Below are positions 17,028-25,657 of a stretch of DNA of 64,000 nucleotides, one piece after another. The stretch lies in NCBI GenBank assembly GCA_002869105.1, contig PKTP01000002.1:42684-106683 (forward strand). Direction: 5' to 3'. The translations under genes and the position numbers were made by a program. This stretch comes from Alphaproteobacteria bacterium. Lineage in GTDB: Bacteria > Pseudomonadota > Alphaproteobacteria > UBA7879. The notes below the pieces were generated by a model that saw only the letters and a list, made by a program, of their open reading frames with translations, ran no database searches and was not told where the DNA came from. How positions within the stretch are numbered: position 1 is the first letter of the stretch; each line of letters starts with the position of its first letter.

Positions 17028-18712
17028 ATGTTTAAAAAAATATGTCTCTTATTTCTGCTGACACATGTTGTTTTCTTGTATGATAGTGACGGGCTGAATT
17101 TTAGGCCCAGTCCCGCAGCGGTGCGTCAGTCGCTGATGTTGAGTCAAAATCAAGCCGCTTATGATACATCTGATATCAATATTCAAGAGCCCGCGGATTA
17201 CTTTACCGGCACTCCAAAGCCTTTAACGCTTTACTCGGTTACACTGGAAGGGAGCTCAGTTTTTGGGGATGAGCAAGTTCTTGAGATGTCCAAAGATCTC
17301 ATCGGTAAATCAATCACAACTGCAGATCTTGAATCTTTAGCTCAGCGCCTTAACAAGCTCTATCAAGAAAAGGGATATGTATTTAGTTATGTTTATGTGC
17401 CTTTTCAACAATTGAAAAAGGGAGTGGTTCGCCTCAAAGCCATAGAAAACAGCGTTATTAAAACAACGTTTCGCTGGATAAATATGCCCAGTGATGATGA
17501 TCTTAAGAAAGACATTGAAAACCTAAAAATAGTACGCCCTTTTAATATAGATTCCCTTAACTTAGTCATTGATAAAGTTCGTCGGAAGCCAGGACATACG
17601 CTGTCTTTTACCTTAAAGTCAACGCAAGTTGAGGATGAAAATGGGGGTGAAATTATAGCTATTATTGCCCGTCAGAGCATTACGCATAAGATGGGTGTTT
17701 CAAATACAATGCCAGAAAGCCTTGGCAGTTGGGTGGCGCGAGGAGATGTTCAATTTAATTCTTTGTTTGGCACGGGGGATCAACTAAAAGTCTTTGGTGC
17801 TGTTTATCCGACGCATAAGTTTAATCGCTTAATGCACTATGGCGCAGAGTTTTCAGCGCCCATCATGGATCTAGGAACCAGAGCGTTTATCTTTACCGAT
17901 CTTTTACGAGACCAACCAGATTTAAGGTTGCAAGGATTAACGCGGGCGCGTGGCCGACTCAAGTCTTATGGGATAGGGTTAGAGCAAGATTTATCGCTGA
18001 GTCACCAAATTCAAGGGCACGCAAGATTGATGTTGGATCGCAAAAACTTTACAGAACGCACTCAATCCCAACAAGGTGTTCAAAGAGATATTCAACAAAA
18101 AAACCTGGTCCTTCATCTTTTAAGTCATTTTGAAAAAATGGATTATGACTGGGGAGAAACGGAGTTAAATGTTGGATATCATCATGGGCTCAACGATGAA
18201 AACTCACACCAAAGGGGCACAGATCAACGTGGAAATTTGAATTTTAGAAAAATCACGGCAGCTCTTTCTCAGCAATATGCCATTGATGAGTTTTGGAGTT
18301 TAGTTTGCTCGATGAGAGGGCAGTATGCGTTAAACCAACCCGTTTATATGGAGCGGTTTTTTTATGGGGGTGCTCCCTTTTCTTTTGCGCCTCCCGTGGG
18401 TGTTTTAGTTGGTGACTCTGGAGTTCAGGCAAAAATTGAGGTGCGCTATGGGCTTGCCATCGATGATTTTTTGAAAAAGATGACTGTCTATTCATATCTT
18501 GAGACAGGGAAAGTCTGGAAACGGGGCTTAAAAGTGTCCACAGAGCGCACAAGCATGCTTTCGGGAATGGGGATTGGGGTGTGCGAGGAATGTTAAAGTG
18601 GGGTCTCAGTGCTTTTATAGAGTATAGTGTGCCGTTTAAGCATCACGTTGATCAGTTTAAAGTTAAAAACCAACTTTACAGCGGTCTCTCACTATCAAAC
18701 CAGGCAGAATAA
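17028..18712 (+). pseudogene. Two-partner-secretion outer-membrane translocator (ShlB/FhaC family), frameshifted near its 3' end
   Basis: The intact first part (522 codons) has a signal peptide, a POTRA_2 domain (about 70-150: EGSSVFGDEQVL, LAQRLNKLYQEKGYVFSYVYVP) and a ShlB-type barrel. The family exports a large TpsA partner (haemolysin or adhesin) through the outer membrane. The frame then ends in CEEC-stop at 18596, but the +2 frame continues from about 18580 with GMLKWGLSAFIEYSVPF and stops at 18710-18712, which looks like the missing last beta strands. The break is at GGGGTGTGCG (18576-18584), as a 2-base gain or 1-base loss. A very strong ribosome site (GGGGAGG, six bases before ATG) precedes it. 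No TpsA partner gene is nearby. Confidence 0.78.
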
Positions 18713-18719
18713 TTATCGA

Positions 18720-19487
18720 CTAATGATCTATATTAAGCGCATACCCATGGCGTAGAACCCTCTCAGCATCAGAGGTTAGCCTTCCATCTTCTTCATGGAG
18801 TATGAGCCCAGAACGAAGCGTTGCTGGTTTTTTGGAATTCTTTTGCATTTTGATAAGAACTCTTTTGGAGCTTGTCTTTTCTTTGGGCCAAATGGGGTAA
18901 ATGTTGAACCCCCTAAAACCAGATTTTCTAGCAACGGTAATTACCGTGTCCAGTGACAAAGTTGGGTAGATGATGGTTAATAAGCCTTGATCTCGGAGGA
19001 GGAAGTTAGCAGTTTTGAACCAAGTTCTTAACTCATCGGCTTGATTAAAAAAGGCCCTTGCGAGCATCCGACTCATAGATTTCTGTTGCTGGGAAGAGTT
19101 TTGGAAAAAGGGCGGATTCATCGCAATTGAATCGGCATTTTGTTGCAAATGACTATATGCTGGAAGCTTTGTTATATTATTAACGTCAAGGAGATGGATT
19201 TTTGCGGGGTTTTGTAATTTTTCTGTATTGGCAATGGCATATTCGTAACTTTGTTTATCAAGCTCAATGCCTTGAAAAGTATGGTTTGGATAGCGGTGTG
19301 CAAGGGCCATTAATACGGCGCCACTTCCACACCCCAATTCTAAGAAGGAATCTGTGTCCTTAAGTTGAATTGAGGCCGCGAGTAAGATGCTGTCCGTGCC
19401 GGCTCTAAACCCTTTTTGGGGCTGTTTAAGGTAAAAGCTCCCTCCCAGAAACTCGTCAACAGTAAAATCTTGAATCTTTGGTGGCAT
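18720..19487 (-). CDS. TrmN6/YfiC-like SAM-dependent methyltransferase
   Basis: A 255-residue class I methyltransferase. FLELGCGSGAVLMAL is SAM motif I and IAMNPPFFQ is the NPPF/Y catalytic motif of adenine-N6 methylases. The start FTVDEFLGGSFYLKQPQKGFR(A/T)GTD-type segment matches the tRNA1(Val) A37 methyltransferase family. It probably modifies tRNA or another RNA, but the exact target cannot be read from sequence. It is divergent from ispB (59-base gap), an arrangement frequent in alphaproteobacteria, and its end abuts the frameshifted translocator. Confidence 0.82.
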   Translation of the reverse strand: MPPKIQDFTVDEFLGGSFYLKQPQKGFRAGTDSILLAASIQLKDTDSFLELGCGSGAVLMALAHRYPNHTFQGIELDKQSYEYAIANTEKLQNPAKIHLLDVNNITKLPAYSHLQQNADSIAMNPPFFQNSSQQQKSMSRMLARAFFNQADELRTWFKTANFLLRDQGLLTIIYPTLSLDTVITVARKSGFRGFNIYPIWPKEKTSSKRVLIKMQKNSKKPATLRSGLILHEEDGRLTSDAERVLRHGYALNIDH

Positions 19488-19546
19488 TTTTATTGTTTTG
19501 TCTCAGTGATATGATCTAATGTATACAGGATTTAGACATTTTAACA

Positions 19547-20578
19547 ATGGCGCGTGCATCAGCAATAAAGTTATCGGGAGACCCTCCTTTTTTATCTTTC
19601 TTAGAGCTTCGTTCAGCTTATCAAGATGAGTTGGGTCTATTAGACCAATTTATCATCGATTCTATGGATGAAAAGGTTTCTTTGATCCAGCAGATGGGTC
19701 ATCATATCTTTGATTTGGGCGGCAAGCGAATCCGGCCCCTTTTATTATTCATTTGTTCAAAAATGTCTGCGCACCCTAACCCTGATCAAAAACAGATCTA
19801 TCTTGCAGCTGCCCTTGAACTGCTCCATACAGCAACGTTATTGCACGACGATGTGATTGATGAAAGCAGTATCAGACGGGGCAAGCCTACGATAAATAGT
19901 TTATGGAGCAATAAGCTTGCAATCTTAATGGGCGATTATCTTTTTAGTAAAAGCTTTGAAAGTGTCATGACGGCAGATTGTCCCGAGGCATTGCAGATTT
20001 TATCAAGTGCTACAAAGAAAATCACCACAGGAGAGATTAGACAGCTTTCTTTGTTGGGAGATCTAACCATTACAGTTGAGGATTATTATCAAATTAATGC
20101 TGCAAAAACAGCTAGTCTTTTTCAGGCCGCTTGTGAAATTGGCTCAGTGTTAGGGCGTTTGTCAGCGAGTGATCGGCATATAACAGCAGAAATAGGATTG
20201 ATTATAGGACAGATTTTTCAACTCAAAGATGATTTGTTAGATTATGGCTTTGGGGCTGAAAATATTGGTAAAAACTATGGTGATGACTTTTATGAAGGGA
20301 AGATCACCTTGCCTGTAATGCTTTGTTATCAGAGAGGAAGTCATCAAGATCGCGCTTTCTGGGAGTGCGTCTTTAGCAAAAGTGCAAGGACTGACTCTGA
20401 GTTTAGTAGAGCGCAGGCTCTATTAAAAACTTATGATATTAATAATGCGATACACAAGGAGATCAGAACTTTTCAGGCGCGCGCTGAACAGTTGATAGAC
20501 ACCTTTGAAGTTGGGTGTTTGGAGAAGAAGCAAGAGCTTTTTGCCTTGATTGGGTATGCAGGACAGCGAGAGAATTAA
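19547..20578 (+). CDS. ispB: Long-chain polyprenyl diphosphate synthase (IspB family)
   Basis: A 343-residue trans-isoprenyl diphosphate synthase. The first Asp-rich motif DDVIDESSIRRGKPT starts at residue 101, the second is DDLLDY at 228-233, and KNYGDDFYEGKITLPV follows. GGKRIRP (58-64) binds isopentenyl diphosphate. It makes the octa- to decaprenyl tail of ubiquinone; the chain length cannot be read with confidence. It is an intact stand-alone gene, ending 5 bases from the converging LysR gene. Confidence 0.92.
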   Translation: MARASAIKLSGDPPFLSFLELRSAYQDELGLLDQFIIDSMDEKVSLIQQMGHHIFDLGGKRIRPLLLFICSKMSAHPNPDQKQIYLAAALELLHTATLLHDDVIDESSIRRGKPTINSLWSNKLAILMGDYLFSKSFESVMTADCPEALQILSSATKKITTGEIRQLSLLGDLTITVEDYYQINAAKTASLFQAACEIGSVLGRLSASDRHITAEIGLIIGQIFQLKDDLLDYGFGAENIGKNYGDDFYEGKITLPVMLCYQRGSHQDRAFWECVFSKSARTDSEFSRAQALLKTYDINNAIHKEIRTFQARAEQLIDTFEVGCLEKKQELFALIGYAGQREN

Positions 20579-20583
20579 GACTT

Positions 20584-21561
20584 TTAATCTTTCTCAGGCC
20601 TAAAAGGTTCATAATTGGTTTTTGGCTCTTTTTCTATGCTACGAAGAGCTTTGTCTCGGCAGGAGAAGATCCAATCAACAACATAGCGAGCCAGGGGTGT
20701 TTCTATGAATTTTTTTTCAACTTTAACATAAAATGAAACGCACTCGCCGTGAATGTCACTCAGGATAGGTTCAACTTTTAGTTTGTTGAGCAATGTTGTT
20801 TCTTCTGACGCAGCAATAATGCCAACGCCCCTCTCTGCTAGGACGTCTACCAGTCTTAGCCCGGTTCTGACATAGATAATATTTTGTGAAGAGAGCGGCA
20901 TGCCTAAGCGGCGAACAATAAAATCATTTCCAGAGTAGTGTTCTTGGCTCATAGATGTTTGAACGATGAGAAGTCTATGTTTTAGAAGTTCATCAATATT
21001 ATCAATGTTACCGTGGGTTTCTAAATAGCTTTTTGCGGCCCATAACTTTTGACAAAAGTCATGGTAAAGAATGTAGTGATAGTTCTCTGTATGATACTCC
21101 CAACACCCAATAAAAATATCATTTAATTTCGGTTGATAATAGTAGTTGCTGTCTTTTTGATGAAGTGAAATCCTGATTTCAGGGTTTTCATCAATAAACT
21201 CTTTCAGATAAGGGGCAATAAAGCTCTCAAGAAATGTTTGTGTTGATATGATGTTTATTTTGCCGGCATTATAAACTTTCTTAGATATCTCTTTTGTGGG
21301 TCGAAAGCTTTCTGTGATCCAGATAATTTTTTCCAGTTTCGGAATAACTTCATTCCCAAACTCTGTTATTTTGATTTCTCCTGATCCTTGCTTGCGAATG
21401 AATATTGTGTTTTGAAGTTTTTTCTCAACTTTAGCGAGGATTGAAGATAGCGTTGTTTTGGGCATTCCCAGAAAATTGGCAGCAGTAGAGATATTCATTG
21501 TATCTTTAACGGCGCTTACAACTTGCGCTTCTGTGGTGCTGATGCAAAAATTTTTTGACAT
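20584..21561 (-). CDS. LysR-family transcriptional regulator
   Basis: A 325-residue regulator with an N-terminal winged HTH (residues about 10-70: ISTAANFLGMPKTTLSSILAKVEKKLQ, RKQGSGEIKITEFG) and a LysR substrate-binding domain (from about 95, NIISTQTFLESFIAPYLKEF). The HTH is somewhat diverged at the start. The effector and targets are unknown. The 455-base AT-rich region upstream holds a divergent putative sRNA with its own promoter, which may be a target, as LysR proteins often control divergent neighbours (inference). Confidence 0.85.
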   Translation of the reverse strand: MSKNFCISTTEAQVVSAVKDTMNISTAANFLGMPKTTLSSILAKVEKKLQNTIFIRKQGSGEIKITEFGNEVIPKLEKIIWITESFRPTKEISKKVYNAGKINIISTQTFLESFIAPYLKEFIDENPEIRISLHQKDSNYYYQPKLNDIFIGCWEYHTENYHYILYHDFCQKLWAAKSYLETHGNIDNIDELLKHRLLIVQTSMSQEHYSGNDFIVRRLGMPLSSQNIIYVRTGLRLVDVLAERGVGIIAASEETTLLNKLKVEPILSDIHGECVSFYVKVEKKFIETPLARYVVDWIFSCRDKALRSIEKEPKTNYEPFRPEKD

Positions 21562-21760
21562 AATAAAATCAAATTATTTCAATGATATATCTTAAAAATG
21601 CACAATTTTTTTAAGGAAATCAACTGTTTGTATAATATCTTTCTTTTATGGTTTTTGATCTCTTGCAAAATCCTCTGAATTATATGATATTTTATTGTAT
21701 GATCTCATAGTAAAAAATATTAAAAAACAAAATTATCGTTTTAATTCATTTTATTAATCG

Positions 21761-21789
21761 TTGACAGTGTTTATTTGCTGTATTACCTT
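21761..21789 (+). promoter_or_regulatory. Candidate promoter of the 21.8 kb sRNA
   Basis: TTGACA at 21761-21766, a 17-base spacer, then TACCTT at 21784-21789. The -35 is consensus and the -10 is moderate. Start of transcription would be near 21796, directly before the first hairpin arm. Confidence 0.4.
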
Positions 21790-21795
21790 CTGTCA

Positions 21796-21927
21796 ATAGA
21801 GGTTTGCAAAGCTTGTTTTAGAGCTGAATTTCAAACCTCCAAACTTTTCAAAAGCATATAATTCTATGTAAGATTTTAGAATCTATTGTTTTTTATTGAA
21901 GGCCGAGGTTTATCCTCGGCTTTTTTT
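21796..21927 (+). ncRNA. Putative small RNA with intrinsic terminator
   Basis: There is no credible ORF in 21562-22016. Within it, a consensus-like promoter precedes GAGGTTTG (21799-21806), which can pair with CAAACCTC (21832-21839) to make an 8-bp stem closing a roughly 25-base loop. About 60 bases later a strong GC-rich terminator hairpin with a T7 tail ends the unit. The unit is about 130 nt. The 3' arm of the first stem contains ACCTCC, a potential anti-Shine-Dalgarno element. I recognise no Rfam family. The rest of this gene-free stretch (21562-21760) is very AT-rich and shows nothing else clear. Confidence 0.5.
21902..21927 (+). terminator. Rho-independent terminator
   Basis: GCCGAGG (21902-21908), loop TTTAT, CCTCGGC (21914-21920), then seven T. 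It is a perfect 7-bp GC-rich stem. No coding gene lies directly upstream on the plus strand, which supports a non-coding transcript. Confidence 0.85.
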
Positions 21928-22016
21928 GTTGAGGGGGTATATTCAGAGTAGGGTATTCTTTAAGTGGATTGTTTATTGCTTAGTGGTTATGATACTATGT
22001 AATAGTTTAGCAGCTT

Positions 22017-22691
22017 ATGGAGAACAGGGTGCGCGTTAACTTTTTTATAATTTTTGTTTTTTCTTTTGCCATATTCGAGGTTTCTTCTCGATCTATCGCA
22101 GGCGTTAAGACCCTTGAAAGCCTGGGAAAGCCAAAAGATGGCTCTTCTTCTGATGATAAATCTAAGAAAGATGACCACAAATTAAATGGAGGCTATCTAG
22201 GGCTTGGGATGACGGCATCGCATTTGAACGCCAAAGTAAATTCAAATGATTTAGGCGGAAGTGGTGCTTATGCTTCACTCATTATGGGGGGAGGCAAGAA
22301 AGTTCGTAAGGCATACTTATCCGGTGAACTTGACGTCAATTATGGATCTATTTTAGCAACGAAAAAATCATATGGAAAACTCGCAAGCAATTTAGACTTG
22401 GGCGCAAGCTTTAGAGTAGGGTATGCCGATAAAAATAAAATTATTCCATACCTTAAGGTTGGTTTCGGCTGGACGCGCTATAAGCTGAAAGTTGATGGAG
22501 AGAAGAAAAGCTTCAGCGCCACATATTTTGCCCCAGGTGCTGGGGTTGAAATTCCAATTTTAAGCGCATCGTTCTTAAGATTAGAGGCAGCGTATGCAAT
22601 GAATATGGCTGGCAACTCTCTGAAGGGATATACCTTTGATAAGAAACCTAATCGTATCTTATTTAAATTAGCAGGGCTTACGCGCTTTTAA
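22017..22691 (+). CDS. Small outer-membrane beta-barrel protein (opacity/OmpA-barrel-like)
   Basis: A 224-residue exported protein. The signal peptide covers about residues 1-29 (hydrophobic VNFFIIFVFSFAIF, cleavage near SIAG). The mature part alternates amphipathic strands with glycine-rich turns (GGYLGLGMTASHLNAKV, GASFRVGYADKN, YLKVGFGWTRYKL) and ends in a terminal Phe (LAGLTRF), the outer-membrane insertion signature. This suits an 8-stranded porin-like surface protein. A charged Ser/Asp/Lys linker lies at about 38-52. The start at ATG 22017 is not certain: GTG 22029 has GGAG six bases upstream and would also give a good signal peptide. The protein is not assignable to a named family. Confidence 0.75.
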   Translation: MENRVRVNFFIIFVFSFAIFEVSSRSIAGVKTLESLGKPKDGSSSDDKSKKDDHKLNGGYLGLGMTASHLNAKVNSNDLGGSGAYASLIMGGGKKVRKAYLSGELDVNYGSILATKKSYGKLASNLDLGASFRVGYADKNKIIPYLKVGFGWTRYKLKVDGEKKSFSATYFAPGAGVEIPILSASFLRLEAAYAMNMAGNSLKGYTFDKKPNRILFKLAGLTRF

Positions 22692-22736
22692 ATTTTCTTA
22701 AGAAACGTTATCTTCTTGTAAAAGTTATGTGTCTGT

Positions 22737-24020
22737 ATGGTTTTAAGCCGAACGCTTAAGGTATCTATAAAAAAATTATCTTCAAAGGGGTTTGGCGTTT
22801 TTGAGAAGATCACCCCTCATAAAAACACAACAGAAATAGAGCTTTTTAATGCCTTGCCAGGCGAAAAAATTTCTGTTGAAGAGTTCTCCAAAAATAAGAA
22901 AAATCTTTATGTTATTAAAGAGTGGCTTAAGGTTTCTCAAGGCCGTCAAGATCCACCTTGTCCTTACTTTGGGCGATGTGGCGGATGCCAAACATTGCAT
23001 ATGTCAGATGATATGGAGGCGGCTTTTAAGCGCCAAAAAGTGATCGATGCCCTCCATTCTTTTGGTGTCCGATTTTTAACTGTCTCCCCCGTACAAACTT
23101 ACGGGCAACGAGAGAGGCGGCGATTCCGCTTTGAAGTGCTCAGGCACAATAATCGTATTATTTTTGGTTTAAGGCGTTTTCATTCTAATCAACTCATTGA
23201 TTTAGAGAGTTGTTACGTGGCTGATCAAAGCATTTCTGATCTTTTAATCCCAATAAAAATTTTCTTAACAGAAAACACTCAAGAAGGATTTAAAGCGTCT
23301 GTATCGGTTTTAAAGGTTGAAAATGGATTAGATCTTGATGTGCAGACAATCAAAGATGCAAAAGGGTTGTGTGCCAATGAAAAACAAACGCTTGATTTCA
23401 TGAAAAGGAATGGGGTGACTCGATTAACTTATCAAGAAAAAAGCTTTGTCCTACAGGATCCGTTCATTTTGATTGATGGCCTTAAGGTTTATATTCATCA
23501 AGATGCCTTTATGCAGGCGAGCTACCCATCTGAAAAGGCGATGCAGTCTATCGTGGCATCTTTTTTGCCAACAGAGAAGAGGCCTCTCATGATCGCTGAT
23601 CTTTATTGTGGCTTGGGAACCTTTTTAATTCCTTTAAGCCGATGCCATAGAGTTCATGGCTATGAATCTAATATAGATGCTGTGCGCAGCCTTAGGGGGG
23701 CTTTAAGCAGGGGGGAAGTAACAAGTTCCAAGGTAGAGGCGCGGGATTTAAAAGAGTCGCCGCTCAGCCAATCAGAGCTTCTTCAGTATAACTGTATTGT
23801 GATTAACCCACCCCGTGTCGGCGTAGCGTATGACCAGCTCATTCAAATTGGGAAAAGTGATGTTGAAAGAATTATATATGTTTCATGCAATCCTGATACT
23901 TTTGCCCGAGATTGTATGATTTTAGATAAATTTGGTTATAGCCCTATGGAGATAATTCCCATCGATCAATTTTATGGGAGTTATCACATTGAAATCGTTG
24001 CTGTCTTGGTAAGGTCTTGA
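22737..24020 (+). CDS. Fe-S class I 23S rRNA (uracil-C5) methyltransferase, RlmD/RumA family
   Basis: A 427-residue TrmA/RumA-family enzyme. The N terminus carries a TRAM-like region. The [4Fe-4S] ligands are C75, C81 and C84 in CPYFGRCGGC plus a later Cys (LESCYV). The SAM motif is IADLYCGLGTFLIPL, the catalytic Cys384 lies in VSCNPDTFARD, and INPPRVG is also conserved. The family methylates uracil C5 in 23S rRNA (or tRNA for TrmA). The Fe-S cluster favours an RlmC/RlmD-type enzyme; which uridine is modified cannot be said. It lies 45 bases after the barrel protein. Confidence 0.88.
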   Translation: MVLSRTLKVSIKKLSSKGFGVFEKITPHKNTTEIELFNALPGEKISVEEFSKNKKNLYVIKEWLKVSQGRQDPPCPYFGRCGGCQTLHMSDDMEAAFKRQKVIDALHSFGVRFLTVSPVQTYGQRERRRFRFEVLRHNNRIIFGLRRFHSNQLIDLESCYVADQSISDLLIPIKIFLTENTQEGFKASVSVLKVENGLDLDVQTIKDAKGLCANEKQTLDFMKRNGVTRLTYQEKSFVLQDPFILIDGLKVYIHQDAFMQASYPSEKAMQSIVASFLPTEKRPLMIADLYCGLGTFLIPLSRCHRVHGYESNIDAVRSLRGALSRGEVTSSKVEARDLKESPLSQSELLQYNCIVINPPRVGVAYDQLIQIGKSDVERIIYVSCNPDTFARDCMILDKFGYSPMEIIPIDQFYGSYHIEIVAVLVRS

Positions 24021-24080
24021 AACGCATTGATTCTATACGGCTCCTTGTATACTATTATTTATATGTTATGCGGGATTCAA

Positions 24081-24497
24081 ATGAAGTTTTTGGGCACTCT
24101 TTTAAAAAAATATTTTATTTTAAATCTGATATTGCTTGCGCTCGGTATTTTCCCCCTGGCAAATATTTCTGTTCACGAAGTTTTTCTCTCTGGGCGGTTT
24201 GGTAATCAGTGGCAATTCTGGGTGAATAGTCTTACAAGTGTGCTTCTGTATGGTATCTATTGCTTTTATTTATCGTATCGGCTTAAAAAAGTGACGCTGA
24301 GTCAAGGTCTTGTCTTAGGTATTTGGTGGAGTGTTGCCTTTTTGATCAGCTTTGTTTTTCTTGCTTATTGTGTCTTTAACATACAGCTAGGCGTCATAGT
24401 CAGTAACATGAACCCATTAAAGGGCGAAATTTTGCCTTTGATTATGTTTTTTATGCTAACCGCACCGAGCGCCACTTTTTATTTTATGGGCCGATAA
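24081..24497 (+). CDS. Small hypothetical inner-membrane protein
   Basis: A protein of 138 residues with four predicted membrane helices (LNLILLALGIFPLANI, SLTSVLLYGIYCFYLSY, LGIWWSVAFLISFVFLAYCVF, ILPLIMFFMLTAPSATFYF). I recognise no family. The frame opens at TTG 24027 right after the methyltransferase stop. ATG 24063 and ATG 24081 are both possible, and GGGA five bases before 24081 favours the latter. It may be co-transcribed with the methyltransferase. Confidence 0.5.
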   Translation: MKFLGTLLKKYFILNLILLALGIFPLANISVHEVFLSGRFGNQWQFWVNSLTSVLLYGIYCFYLSYRLKKVTLSQGLVLGIWWSVAFLISFVFLAYCVFNIQLGVIVSNMNPLKGEILPLIMFFMLTAPSATFYFMGR

Positions 24498-24501
24498 AGA
24501 C

Positions 24502-24669
24502 TCAAATAGCGCCCAAACGTACGAGTTCTTCTTTAATGTGGAGCTTCCTAACTTTTAAATCTTGTACCAATATGATATCCGGGCTTGGTCGAGACATCTC
24601 GTGACGCAGAGAGTGTTCAATGAATTCATGTTTATTTTTTAAGGATAAAACTCTGTTGATTAGAGACAT
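24502..24669 (-). CDS. YdcH/DUF465-family small protein
   Basis: A 55-residue ORF with an excellent ribosome site (GGAGG seven bases before the ATG at 24669). The sequence carries the YdcH layout: a helix with H, L and E positions (KHEFIEHSLRHE), then SRPSPDIILVQDLKVRKL, where the RP.PD turn leads into a second helix ending in KEELVRL. YdcH-like proteins are short two-helix coiled-coil proteins of unknown function, common in alphaproteobacteria. The stop is at 24502. It lies tail to tail with the membrane protein gene. Confidence 0.78.
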   Translation of the reverse strand: MSLINRVLSLKNKHEFIEHSLRHEMSRPSPDIILVQDLKVRKLHIKEELVRLGAI

Positions 24670-24848
24670 GGTGTTACCTCCAGTAATAAAGTTATACGTG
24701 TTGAATACTTATACTGTAACAAGAAATAGGGAGAAATGAATCTAGAAAAATTTCACAGATTTCAGTCTCCTGTAAGGAGATGGATATAATGTGCTGAAAT
24801 TATTAGGTATTTTTTTTTGAGGCTAGCAGAGCCTGGCAAGACAGCAGA

Positions 24849-25031
24849 TTAAGAGCTGCCTTTTTTAAGCTTTGTTTCTTTGAACAGAACGCGTTTGCGG
24901 ACTTTTGGATCATATTTCATAAGCTCAAGCTTTTCAGTCATCTGCTTTGGATTTTTTTTGCGGACGTAGAAGTATCCGGTACCCGCCGTGCTTTCCAGTT
25001 TAAAAAGATCTGTTTTTTTGCTTTTAGCCAT
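24849..25031 (-). CDS. rpmG: 50S ribosomal protein L33
   Basis: A 60-residue L33. The conserved [19 protein letters not shown] and [16 protein letters not shown] segments are present. There is no CxxC pair, so this is the zinc-independent form. The alphaproteobacterial-size protein is complete. It is a monocistronic gene; the 180 bases between it and the YdcH gene hold its leaderless 3' side and the YdcH promoter, with no further gene. Confidence 0.95.
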   Translation of the reverse strand: MAKSKKTDLFKLESTAGTGYFYVRKKNPKQMTEKLELMKYDPKVRKRVLFKETKLKKGSS

Positions 25032-25251
25032 AATATGTCTCCAGTCACGTTATGATCAATAATAGAACTTCAACAAAAGGTCAATAGTTCAATTGTTTTT
25101 GGCGAAGATAATTTCATGACCACTGTTCACAGTTCATGCTTATCAAGGGCCATCATAAGAAAAATACTCATTAAACTTTAAAATATACCATTGATTCTAA
25201 TTAATTTTCTGGTGATATTGTGCAATTATTCACAAAAGACATAAAAAAAGC

Positions 25252-25279
25252 TTTGAATAAATGAAATTTGATGTATATT
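25252..25279 (+). promoter_or_regulatory. Candidate promoter of the 25.3 kb ncRNA
   Basis: TTTGAA at 25252-25257 (or TTGAAT shifted by one) and TATATT at 25274-25279, spacer 16 or 15. It is located just upstream of a run of hairpins ending in an intrinsic terminator. Confidence 0.4.
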
Positions 25280-25285
25280 GACATC

Positions 25286-25433
25286 GAGTTTTACGAAATT
25301 TCCGCGCATAGTGGATCCGAGTTCTGGGTGCAATACCCAGAAGTGAGGTCAAATTATTAGACCTCATACGTCTCCCAGACGTGAAGCCTCCCTGTTAGAC
25401 TGGAGCCCGACCTTGGTTGGGCTCCAATTTTAT
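25286..25433 (+). ncRNA. Structured small RNA with three hairpins and an exposed CCTCCC
   Basis: No ORF fits 25032-25657. Instead 25322-25382 contains three successive perfect hairpins: TTCTGGGT/ACCCAGAA (8 bp), TGAGGTC/GACCTCA (7 bp) and ACGTCT/AGACGT (6 bp). These are followed by an unpaired CCTCCCTGTT and a strong terminator. The total is near 148 nt. Serial hairpins with a single-stranded CCUCC anti-Shine-Dalgarno tract resemble alphaproteobacterial trans-acting sRNAs of the suhB/alpha-r14 type. A 6S RNA is the other candidate (the tract around GAAGCCT is reminiscent of it), but 5' and 3' ends do not pair into a rod. The family assignment is open; that it is an RNA gene is well supported. 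Confidence 0.68.
25402..25433 (+). terminator. Rho-independent terminator of the 25.3 kb ncRNA
   Basis: GGAGCCCGACC pairs with GGTTGGGCTCC (one G-T pair) around a tiny loop, 25402-25425, followed by a T-rich AATTTTATT tail. Confidence 0.85.
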
Positions 25434-25657
25434 TAAAGCCAAAAATTAGTATTAAGGATAACCAATAATAGTTCAAGCTTAATTATTGGCGTATATCTCC
25501 GTAGTTTTAGGCGTTTTATTGGGCCATTACAGCTCGTTTCTTAAGGTCTAGAATGAGAGAGTTTCTGAAGGCACTGCCTCTAAAGCTTTTGTAGAAAATT
25601 TGAATTGCAGAAAAACCTATGATATCGATTACATGAACACCTTATAGTGAGTATCTT
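25434..25657. other. Gap between ncRNA terminator and NagZ-like gene
   Basis: No ORF is seen here. The only structure is an 8-bp inverted repeat, CCAATAAT with ATTATTGG (about 25461-25488), without a T tail. It presumably holds the promoter of the downstream gene. Confidence 0.4.

Noticed and set aside
21814..21826. GTTTTAGAGCT, the start of type II-A CRISPR repeats, next to a terminator
   Set aside because: Single copy, no spacer pattern, no cas genes in the window and no tracrRNA-like match in the rest; taken as chance within an sRNA candidate.
24736..24789. Tiny plus-strand ORF (17 codons) after GGGAGA
   Set aside because: Too short, no similarity, lies in the upstream region of the YdcH gene on the other strand.
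25286..25433. Possible tmRNA
   Set aside because: Far too short, no tRNA-like ends and no tag reading frame.
25461..25488. 8-bp inverted repeat CCAATAAT/ATTATTGG
   Set aside because: AT-rich, no T tail, no clear partner; not enough for a terminator or operator call.
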